Shown here one piece after another: positions 1 to 5,441 of a DNA stretch of 5,702 nt. Position 1 is the stretch's first letter, and each line of letters starts with the position of its first letter. A program made the translations under genes and the position numbers. The notes beneath the pieces are model-generated. The model did not search any database, had not been told where the DNA came from, and worked only from the letters and a program-made list of their open reading frames with translations. The stretch spans positions 1 through 5,702 of the forward strand of contig JAJAYY010000074.1 of assembly GCA_026785965.1 (NCBI GenBank). Direction: 5' to 3'. The DNA is from Sphingomonas bacterium (GTDB lineage: Bacteria > Pseudomonadota > Alphaproteobacteria > Sphingomonadales > Sphingomonadaceae).

Positions 1-25
1 CCGCGACCGGAAAAAATACCCAAGC

Positions 26-54
26 TTTACACATTCCCAGGTGGGGTTTATTAC
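26..54 (+). promoter_or_regulatory. Weak sigma-70-type promoter candidate upstream of the lipoprotein gene
   Basis: TTTACA (26-31) matches the -35 consensus at five of six bases. It is followed after 17 bp by TATTAC (49-54), which matches the -10 consensus at four of six. The pair sits in the most AT-rich stretch of the window, upstream of the first gene. Transcription would start near 60-62 and give a leader of about 130 nt that runs through the palindromic repeat at 64-132. Such hexamer pairs arise easily by chance in AT-rich DNA, and alphaproteobacterial promoters often deviate from this consensus, so this is only a candidate. Confidence 0.25.
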
Positions 55-63
55 ATTGTTTGT

Positions 64-132
64 TAATTGCGACCTAAGCTAAGCAATCCAGTCGGCACGA
101 GGCTGAAATCCGTCATTGCGCTCGCAATGACG
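64..132. repeat. Degenerate intergenic palindromic repeat element
   Basis: The right end holds a perfect inverted repeat, CGTCATTGCG (111-120), CT, CGCAATGACG (123-132). The left end (64-91) ends in AAGCAATCCAG, and its ATTGCGA (66-72) is the reverse complement of TCGCAAT (122-128), so the outer ends can also pair. The ends resemble a dispersed intergenic repeat that I recall from many proteobacterial genomes, with CATTGCGAGCGAAGCGAAGCAATCCAG at one end and CTCGCAATGACG at the other. By eye the left arm differs from that recalled form at about four of 28 positions. The family identity is recall, while the palindrome is seen directly. It has no T-tract, so it is not a convincing intrinsic terminator. 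It would lie in the 5' leader of the lipoprotein mRNA if the upstream promoter is used. Confidence 0.6.
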
Positions 133-191
133 ACAAGGAGCACGAAGGGCGGCTTGGCGCATCGAAATCGAGACCGAGGCGTTGGTCGGGG

Positions 192-716
192 ATGAAACAG
201 CGTAATTTCACGATGCCCGCCCTGCTCGCACTGGCGCTTGCCGCCTGCCAGCAGCCCGCCGACGAGGCCAACATCGCGATCGATAATGAGGTCAACGCCG
301 CCAACGCGGCCAATCCCGAAATCGAGTCCCTGCCGCCGAGCGAGGAAGCCGGCACCCCGGCCCCCAGCAACAGCGCAAGCGGCCTCAACGAGGCCGACGA
401 TGCCGGGTCAGAAGATCCCAACCTGGCGTTCATCCCGGCCCAATATCGCGACCGCTGGGGCATGGTCGCGGCCGACTGCACCTCGACCCGCGGCGACACC
501 AAGGGACTGATGACGATCGGCGATACAAGCATCCGCTTCTACGAATCGACCGCCACCCTGAAGGCGCAGCGGCCGTCGATCGCAACCAGCTTCTCGGGCC
601 AGTTCGACTTCACCGGCGAAGGCCAGACGTGGACCAAGGTGATGACCTTCACCCGCACCGGCAACAACTTGAAACGGGCCGACGGCGACGGCAATTACAG
701 CTATCAACGCTGCTAG
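192..716 (+). CDS. Small secreted lipoprotein of unknown function
   Basis: This 174-residue protein begins with a short lipoprotein signal peptide: positively charged residues K2 and R4, a hydrophobic stretch at about 9-18, and lipobox L-A-A-C with the lipidated cysteine at C19. Q20 at +2 suggests outer-membrane sorting rather than inner-membrane retention. Residues about 22-77 are a low-complexity acidic linker rich in Asn, Ala, Glu, Pro and Ser. Residues about 78-174 form a compact domain containing a PAQYRDRWGM segment, an ADC motif with C96, aromatic beta-type stretches, and C174 as the very last residue. C96 and C174 could form a periplasmic disulfide. I recall similar domains in small sphingomonad lipoproteins but can assign no function. 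The ATG at 192 gives a proper signal peptide, but its Shine-Dalgarno is poor (GAGG at 176-179 is 12 nt away). The gene lies 25 bp before the glutathione transferase gene. Confidence 0.85.
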   Translation: MKQRNFTMPALLALALAACQQPADEANIAIDNEVNAANAANPEIESLPPSEEAGTPAPSNSASGLNEADDAGSEDPNLAFIPAQYRDRWGMVAADCTSTRGDTKGLMTIGDTSIRFYESTATLKAQRPSIATSFSGQFDFTGEGQTWTKVMTFTRTGNNLKRADGDGNYSYQRC

Positions 717-726
717 GCACGAACCC

Positions 727-740
727 GAGGGGGAAAGAAG
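727..740 (+). promoter_or_regulatory. Ribosome-binding site of the glutathione transferase gene
   Basis: A purine-only run at 727-741 contains GAGGGG (727-732), 9 nt before the ATG at 742, and AAGAAG just in front of the start. It is the clearest Shine-Dalgarno region in the left half of the window and supports the ATG at 742. Confidence 0.6.
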
Positions 741-741
741 A

Positions 742-1341
742 ATGAAGCTTTATTATTCGTCCGGTGCTTGCTCGCAGGCCGCGCATATCGTGCTTCATGA
801 GGCCGGGCTCGAACATAGCTCGGAAGCGGTCGATCTGCGCGCCAAGCAGACCGCTGGCGGCAAAGACTTTTTCGCGATCAATCCCAAGGGCTCGGTCCCG
901 GCGCTCGACATCGGCGGCGAAGTGCTCACCGAAAATGGCGCGGTGCTGCAATATATCGGCGACAAGGCAGGCAATGAAAGCTTGCTTCCCGGCAGCGGGA
1001 TCGAGCGATATCGGGTGATCGAATGGCTGAGCTACCTCGGCAGCGATGTCCACAAGAGCTTCGGGCCGTTGTTCAATCCGGCGTCGAGCGAAGAGGTGAA
1101 GCAGACCGCGCGCGACATGGTTGGCAAGAAGTTCGACTTTCTCGAAGGCAAGCTCGACGGGCAAGATTATCTTTCCGGCTCGTCGATGAGCGTCGCCGAC
1201 CCTTATTTGTTCGCGATGCTCGGCTGGACCGGTAATTTCGGTATCGACCTGTCGAAATGGCGCAATCTGACCGCCTTTCGCCAACGCATGGAGCAGCGCC
1301 CGTCGGTTCAGGCGGTGATGAAGGCGGAAGGGCTGGCTTGA
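742..1341 (+). CDS. gstA: Beta-class glutathione S-transferase
   Basis: This 199-residue cytosolic enzyme would conjugate or reduce electrophiles with glutathione. It resembles E. coli GstA along its whole length: the start MKLYYSSGAC matches the family's MKLFYxPGAC, followed by NPKGSVPAL, WLSYLGSDVHKSF and a closing AEGLA. C10 is the conserved beta-class cysteine that contacts glutathione. V52-P53 is the cis-proline pair that holds the glutathione backbone, E64 lies in the gamma-glutamyl-binding region, and H104 corresponds to the conserved beta-class histidine. S150-V-A-D153 is the N-capping box of the C-terminal helical domain. The length fits the usual 200 or so residues, so the gene looks intact. 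It lies 25 bp after the lipoprotein gene and 28 bp before the dehydrogenase gene. Its position before a pathway with the thiol-reactive intermediate methacrylyl-CoA might be meaningful, but that link is speculation. Confidence 0.93.
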   Translation: MKLYYSSGACSQAAHIVLHEAGLEHSSEAVDLRAKQTAGGKDFFAINPKGSVPALDIGGEVLTENGAVLQYIGDKAGNESLLPGSGIERYRVIEWLSYLGSDVHKSFGPLFNPASSEEVKQTARDMVGKKFDFLEGKLDGQDYLSGSSMSVADPYLFAMLGWTGNFGIDLSKWRNLTAFRQRMEQRPSVQAVMKAEGLA

Positions 1342-1369
1342 CCGCTTGCCCGCCGCTAATGGCTCGGCC

Positions 1370-2512
1370 ATGACCCAGTTCGACCTGACCGACGACCAGC
1401 GCCAGATCCAGGAGATGGCGCAAAAATTCACCGCCGATGCGATCACCCCGTTCGCCGCCGAATGGGACGAGAAGCATATTTTTCCGCGCGACACGATCCG
1501 CGCCGCGGCCGAGCTCGGTTTCGGCTCAATCTACGTCAGCGAGGAAAGCGGCGGGATCGGGCTCGGGCGCTTGGAAGCCGCGCTGATCATGGAAGCGATG
1601 GCCTACGGCTGCCCCTCGACCAGCGCGTTCATTTCGATCCACAATATGGCGAGCTGGATGATCGATCGCTTCGGCGGCGACGAGGTCAAGGCGAAGTATC
1701 TCCCCGCGCTGATCCCGATGGACCAGATCGCCTCTTACTGCCTGACCGAGCCCTCGTCGGGCTCCGACGCCGCTGCGCTTAAGACCAAGGCGGTTCTCGA
1801 CGGCGACCACTACGTCGTCTCGGGCTCGAAGGCGTTCATTTCGGGCGCGGGCGAGAATGAGATTTACGTGACGATGGTCCGCACTGGCGAGGATGGTCCC
1901 AAGGGGATCAGCGCGTTGGTCATCGAGAAAGACATGAAGGGCGTCAGCTTCGGCGCCAATGAGAAGAAGCTCGGCTGGCATTCGCAGCCTACGCGCCAGG
2001 TCAATTTCGACGAAGTCCGCGTTCCGGTCGCCAACCGTGTCGGCGGTGAAGGCGAAGGCTTCCGTATCGCGATGATGGGGCTCGACGGCGGCCGGCTCAA
2101 CATCGGCGCGTGCAGCCTTGGCGGGGCGCAGCGCTGCCTCGACGAAGCGGTCAAGTACACCAGAGAACGCAAACAGTTCGGCAAAGCGATCGCCGACTTC
2201 CAGAACACCCAATTCACGCTGGCGGATATGGAAACCGAGCTCCAGGCGGCGCGCTATTTGCTTTACGTCGCCGCGGCCAAGGTCACCGCCAACACCCCCG
2301 ACAAGACCAAGTTCGCGGCGATGGCCAAAAGGCTCGCCACCGACACTGGAAGTTCGGTGGTCGACCGCGCGCTCCAGCTTCACGGCGGCTACGGCTATTT
2401 GCAGGATTATCCGATCGAGCGCTTCTGGCGCGACCTGCGCGTCCATTCGATTCTCGAGGGCACTAACCAGGTGATGCGAATGATCGTCGGGCGGGAGTTG
2501 ACGCGGCAGTGA
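1370..2512 (+). CDS. Acyl-CoA dehydrogenase, probably isobutyryl-CoA dehydrogenase
   Basis: This 380-residue FAD flavoprotein would oxidise isobutyryl-CoA to methacrylyl-CoA in valine breakdown and pass electrons to ETF. It has the family's helical N-terminal domain (about 1-120), a beta domain opened by signature one, CLTEPSSGSDAAA (124-136), and a C-terminal helical domain with YTRERKQFGKAI (263-274). Signature two spans about 336-355, including LHGGYGY and RFWRD. E363 in ILEGTNQVMR is the expected catalytic base, placed as in isobutyryl-CoA dehydrogenase (ACAD8) and short-chain enzymes. The full length and all motifs indicate an active enzyme. I chose the ATG at 1370 because MTQFDLTDDQRQ is a typical family start; a TTG at 1346 in the same frame would add eight unlikely residues. 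No good Shine-Dalgarno is visible. Substrate preference is inferred from the neighbouring 3-hydroxyisobutyryl-CoA hydrolase and hydratase genes. A butyryl- or 2-methylbutyryl-CoA enzyme remains possible. Confidence 0.92.
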   Translation: MTQFDLTDDQRQIQEMAQKFTADAITPFAAEWDEKHIFPRDTIRAAAELGFGSIYVSEESGGIGLGRLEAALIMEAMAYGCPSTSAFISIHNMASWMIDRFGGDEVKAKYLPALIPMDQIASYCLTEPSSGSDAAALKTKAVLDGDHYVVSGSKAFISGAGENEIYVTMVRTGEDGPKGISALVIEKDMKGVSFGANEKKLGWHSQPTRQVNFDEVRVPVANRVGGEGEGFRIAMMGLDGGRLNIGACSLGGAQRCLDEAVKYTRERKQFGKAIADFQNTQFTLADMETELQAARYLLYVAAAKVTANTPDKTKFAAMAKRLATDTGSSVVDRALQLHGGYGYLQDYPIERFWRDLRVHSILEGTNQVMRMIVGRELTRQ

Positions 2513-2544
2513 TGACAACTTTGCATCATTTCGCCAACGTGCTT

Positions 2545-2649
2545 CCTCTCCCCGGCGGGGAGAGGATTGAGCTGAGGGGGCTCGACCTCCTCGCCTTGAT
2601 CGCAACCGTTGCGCCCCCTCACCCCGACCCTCTTCCCTGCGGGGAGTGG
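2545..2649. repeat. Imperfect 39-bp inverted repeat between the dehydrogenase gene and phaC
   Basis: Positions 2545-2583 and 2611-2649 are inverted copies that match without gaps at 30 of 39 positions by my alignment, around a 27-nt spacer. Within the left arm, TCCTCTCCCC (2544-2553) and GGGGAGAGGA (2557-2566) form a perfect 10-bp hairpin with a GGC loop. The right arm forms a weaker matching hairpin, CTCTTCCC against GGGGAGTG around TGC. I recall C/G-rich repeats with CCTCTCCCC...GGGGAGAGG cores as common dispersed intergenic elements in proteobacteria. No T-tract follows either hairpin, so it is not an ordinary intrinsic terminator, although it could attenuate transcription or mark an mRNA processing site. 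It fills most of the 142-bp gap; the remaining 2513-2543 shows nothing I can name. Confidence 0.75.
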
Positions 2650-2654
2650 GGGAA
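2641..2654 (+). promoter_or_regulatory. phaC ribosome-binding site, located inside the inverted repeat
   Basis: GGGGAG (2641-2646) lies 8 nt before the ATG at 2655 and supports that start over the in-frame GTG at 2646 or ATG at 2667. The same bases are the 3' strand of the local hairpin with CTTCCC (2632-2637). They can also pair with CTCCCC (2548-2553) in the long inverted repeat. The site may therefore be masked in folded mRNA, which is inference from base complementarity only. Confidence 0.55.
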
Positions 2655-4337
2655 ATGATCACCGACATGACCCGCCGGTTCCATGAGGCCGCCGCCAAGA
2701 TGATGCGCGGCGAAGTGCGGACGACGATGCCGTTCGACCCGTTCGCGATCGTCGAGGCGACCAGCGATTTTGCGATGGGGCTGGCGATGCGCCCGTCCGA
2801 TTTGATGCAGGTCCAGGTCGCGGCGGTTCAGCAATGGGGCAGCTTCTGGGCCGGGGCACTTGCCGGCAAGACCGGGGAAAAGCCGCGCGACCGCCGCTTT
2901 GCCTCGCCCGAATGGCAGGATGACGCTTATTATCGCGGGCTTCGCGACGCTTATCTGCTCGCCTCCGAGCAATTGCGCGACATGGTTGCGATTGGCGATG
3001 GCAGCGAGAGCGGCCGCGCGATGGTGCGCTTCCTGCTCGACCAATATTTGAACGCTGTGTCGCCCGCCAATTACGCGCTGACCAATCCCGACGTGGTCAA
3101 GCGGACCAAGGAAACCAACGGCGCCAACCTCGTCCAGGGGTTCGCCCATTTTCTTGAAGATCTGTCGAGCGGCAAGGGCATCGTCCAGCGCCGCAGCGAC
3201 CCGAGCGCGTTCGAGAAAGGCAAGACGATCGCCGCCACGCCGGGCGAAGTGGTGTATCAGAACGATCTGTTCCAATTGATCCAATATACCCCGGCCACCG
3301 CGACGGTCGCGGCCGAGCCGCTGCTTTACGTCCCGCCTTTGGTCAACCGTTACTATATGATCGACCTCGTGCCGCGCCAAAGCCTGGTCAAATGGCTGGT
3401 CGACGAGAGCCGCACGGTGTTCGTGGTGAGCTGGGTCAATGCGACCGAACAGCACAAGGCCAAGGCAGTCGAGCATTACGTCCTCGAAGGCGTGGTCGCG
3501 GCGATCGAGCAAGTCCGCGCCCGCACCGGTGCGGCGCCCGACCTGTTCGCTTTCTGCCTTGGCGGGACGTTGGTCGCGATCGCGCTGGCGTGGCTCGGCG
3601 CGAGCAAGCGCGGCGATGAGGTCAATTCGGCGACCTTGATCGGCAGTCTGGTCGATTTCGCCGACATGCGCGACTGGTCGGCGTTCGTCCACGAAGGCCA
3701 TCTCGCGGCGCTTGAGGACCATCTTGAGGGCCAGGGCTATATCGACAGTCTGGAGCTGCAGCGCTTGTTCGCGGCGATGCGCGCCAACGACCTGATCTGG
3801 TCGAGCGTGGTCAACCATTATCTGCTCGACAAGCCGGCGCCCGCCTCCGACTTATTGTACTGGTTCGAGGATGGCGCGCGCATCCCCGCCGCTTTCCTCA
3901 AAAGCTACAATCGCGACCTGCTGCTCAACAATCGCCTCGCCGATCCCGCCGGGTTCGAAGTCGGCGGAATCGCGGTCGATCTTGCCGCAATCGCTGCGCC
4001 GATGCTCGTCATTGCCTTGAAGGACGACCATGTCTCGGCGTGGGAAGCGGTCTATCGCGGGGCGCGCGGCATGGGCGCCGACTTCATCCTCGGCGGGTCG
4101 GGTCATAACGCCGGGGTGATCAACCCGCCCGCCGCGGGCAAGCATGGCTATTGGACCAACCCCGACCAGCCCGAAGCCGCCGCCGACTGGCTCGCCGCCG
4201 CCACGCGCCACGAAGGCAGCTGGTGGCCCCACTGGACCGCCTGGCTCGACACCCACGGCAGCGGCAAACGACATGATGCTCGCACCATCACCGACGGCAT
4301 CGAACCCGCCCCCGGCCGCTACGCCACGGCGCCCTGA
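2655..4337 (+). CDS. phaC: Class I polyhydroxyalkanoate synthase PhaC
   Basis: This 560-residue polymerase joins (R)-3-hydroxyacyl-CoA units, typically 3-hydroxybutyryl-CoA, into storage polyester at the granule surface. Residues about 1-200 are the variable N-terminal domain of class I enzymes, with PFDPF (26-30), SPEWQDDAYYRGL (84-96) and NPDVVKRTKETNGANLVQG. The alpha/beta-hydrolase core follows, with PPLVNRYYMIDL (227-238) and VVSWVNA. The catalytic triad is C301 in AFCLGG, D458 in KDDH and H484 in GSGHNAGVINPP, equivalent to C319, D480 and H508 of Cupriavidus necator. ANDLIWSSVVNHYLL and LLYW (400-403, with the conserved Trp) are also present, and the tail GSWWPHW is standard, so the gene is complete. 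The first glycine of the G-x-C-x-G-G lipase box is A299 here, and the usual P-W after the catalytic Asp is A-W. The gene follows a palindromic repeat and ends 3 bp before the hydrolase gene, so it belongs to the same transcript as the valine genes downstream. Confidence 0.95.
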   Translation: MITDMTRRFHEAAAKMMRGEVRTTMPFDPFAIVEATSDFAMGLAMRPSDLMQVQVAAVQQWGSFWAGALAGKTGEKPRDRRFASPEWQDDAYYRGLRDAYLLASEQLRDMVAIGDGSESGRAMVRFLLDQYLNAVSPANYALTNPDVVKRTKETNGANLVQGFAHFLEDLSSGKGIVQRRSDPSAFEKGKTIAATPGEVVYQNDLFQLIQYTPATATVAAEPLLYVPPLVNRYYMIDLVPRQSLVKWLVDESRTVFVVSWVNATEQHKAKAVEHYVLEGVVAAIEQVRARTGAAPDLFAFCLGGTLVAIALAWLGASKRGDEVNSATLIGSLVDFADMRDWSAFVHEGHLAALEDHLEGQGYIDSLELQRLFAAMRANDLIWSSVVNHYLLDKPAPASDLLYWFEDGARIPAAFLKSYNRDLLLNNRLADPAGFEVGGIAVDLAAIAAPMLVIALKDDHVSAWEAVYRGARGMGADFILGGSGHNAGVINPPAAGKHGYWTNPDQPEAAADWLAAATRHEGSWWPHWTAWLDTHGSGKRHDARTITDGIEPAPGRYATAP

Positions 4338-4340
4338 ACC

Positions 4341-5441
4341 ATGAATGCCCAGCCCGACATCACCAGCGACGTCCTGACCTACAAGGAGGGCCTCGCCGGC
4401 CGCCTCCGCCTCAATCGCCCCAAAGCGCTGCACAGCCTCAACCGGGCGATGGTCAACGGCATGGCCGCGGCGCTCAACGAATGGCGCGACGACCCCGACG
4501 TGCGCATCATCCTCATCGACCATGCCGAAGGTCGCGGTTTTTGCGCCGGCGGCGATGTGGTCGACATCAGCCAGAATGTCGAAGGCCATGACGCCGCCGC
4601 GCGTGCCTTCTTCTTCGACGAATATCGCTTGAACCATCTCGAATATACCTACCCCAAGCCCGGCGTCGCGTTCATGGACGGCGTGACGATGGGCGGCGGG
4701 GTCGGGATTGCCTGCCCGTGCCGTTATCGGGTCGCGACCGAGCGCACCCTGTTCGCCATGCCCGAGACGGCGATCGGGATTTTCCCCGACGTCGGCGGGG
4801 GGCGCTATCTGTCGCGGCTGCGCGGGCGACTGGCGCAATTCCTCGCCCTTACCGGGGCGCGGCTGACCGGCGCCGAATGCCTTGGGCTGCGGCTCGCGAC
4901 GCATTACCTCCCCTCCGAGCGGCTCGACGAGGCCAAGGAGCGGATCATGGCCCAGCCGTTCCGCGTCGCGGCGATTCTGGACGAGCTGTCCGAGACCGAT
5001 GTACCGCATGCGCCGATCATGGGACGGTTGGCGTTGATCGACCGCTGCTTCGCCTCGAACCAATTGGAGGACATTCTTGCCGCACTCGATACCGAGGCCG
5101 CGGCGGGTGACGAATGGTGCCGGGTCGAGGCGCGGACGATCCGCAAGAAATCGCCGACCGCGTGCAAGGTCAGCCTCAAGCTGCTCGTGGAGAGCCCCTA
5201 CCAGCTCCATTTCGTCGACGAGATGCGGATGGAATATGGCATCATGGTGCGGATGATCCACCATCCCGACTTCCGCGAAGGCGTTCGCGCGCTGCTGATC
5301 GACAAGGACAATGCTCCGGCTTGGTCGCCGGCCACGCCCGAAGCGATCAGCGAGGCCGACGTCGATCGATTTTTCTTGCCCTTGCCCGAGGAAGAGGCGT
5401 GGACGCCCTTCCCCGCTTACCCGCTGGAGACGCCCGCATGA
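4341..5441 (+). CDS. 3-hydroxyisobutyryl-CoA hydrolase
   Basis: This 366-residue member of the enoyl-CoA hydratase/isomerase (crotonase) superfamily would hydrolyse 3-hydroxyisobutyryl-CoA to free 3-hydroxyisobutyrate. That step pulls the reversible hydration of toxic methacrylyl-CoA forward. The crotonase core has GFCAGGD (66-72) and MGGGVG (117-122) for CoA binding and the oxyanion hole. MPETAIGIFPDVGGG (140-154) carries E142 and D150, with the same eight-residue spacing as E169 and D177 of human HIBCH. The FFDEYRLNHLEYTYPKP segment and the long C-terminal part (KKSPTACKVSLK, then EYGIMVRMIHHPDFREGVRALLIDKD) separate true hydrolases from plain hydratases, which are about 260 residues. The start lies 3 bp after the phaC stop and has no visible Shine-Dalgarno, suggesting translational coupling. 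The stop overlaps the next start as ATGA. Confidence 0.94.
   Translation: MNAQPDITSDVLTYKEGLAGRLRLNRPKALHSLNRAMVNGMAAALNEWRDDPDVRIILIDHAEGRGFCAGGDVVDISQNVEGHDAAARAFFFDEYRLNHLEYTYPKPGVAFMDGVTMGGGVGIACPCRYRVATERTLFAMPETAIGIFPDVGGGRYLSRLRGRLAQFLALTGARLTGAECLGLRLATHYLPSERLDEAKERIMAQPFRVAAILDELSETDVPHAPIMGRLALIDRCFASNQLEDILAALDTEAAAGDEWCRVEARTIRKKSPTACKVSLKLLVESPYQLHFVDEMRMEYGIMVRMIHHPDFREGVRALLIDKDNAPAWSPATPEAISEADVDRFFLPLPEEEAWTPFPAYPLETPA
5426..5430 (+). promoter_or_regulatory. Ribosome-binding site of the enoyl-CoA hydratase gene
   Basis: GGAGA at 5426-5430 lies 7 nt before the ATG at 5438, inside the end of the hydrolase gene. It fixes the start of the downstream gene at the ATGA overlap. 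Confidence 0.55.

Noticed and set aside
1346..1369. TTG start at 1346 for the dehydrogenase
   Set aside because: It would add eight residues (MPAANGSA) not typical of the family, and no ribosome-binding site stands in front of it. The ATG at 1370 gives the standard N-terminus.
649..1494. A 281-codon minus-strand open frame opposite the glutathione transferase gene
   Set aside because: The plus strand here carries a complete, well-conserved transferase. The antisense product has low-complexity composition and no recognisable features.
2498..2526. Possible promoter for phaC: TTGACG followed 17 bp later by TTGCAT
   Set aside because: The -35-like hexamer lies inside the last codons of the dehydrogenase gene, and the -10 hexamer matches consensus at only three of six bases. 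That is too weak to report as a promoter, although a separate phaC promoter cannot be excluded.
2544..2566. Perfect GC-rich hairpin as a rho-independent terminator after the dehydrogenase gene
   Set aside because: The stem is strong but is followed by ATTGAGCTGAG, with no run of T residues. It fits better as part of the larger inverted repeat.
1526..2698. A 390-codon minus-strand open frame opposite the dehydrogenase gene, with a similar 399-codon frame at 2619-3818
   Set aside because: Both are shadows of the dehydrogenase and phaC genes. They have no family motifs, and they run through the palindromic repeat, which a real protein would rarely do.
3852..5264. A 470-codon open frame on the minus strand across the end of phaC and most of the hydrolase gene
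   Set aside because: It lies opposite two genes with clear family motifs. Long antisense open frames are expected where codon third positions are strongly G/C. Its translation is rich in Arg, Gly, Ala and Asp without any recognisable domain.
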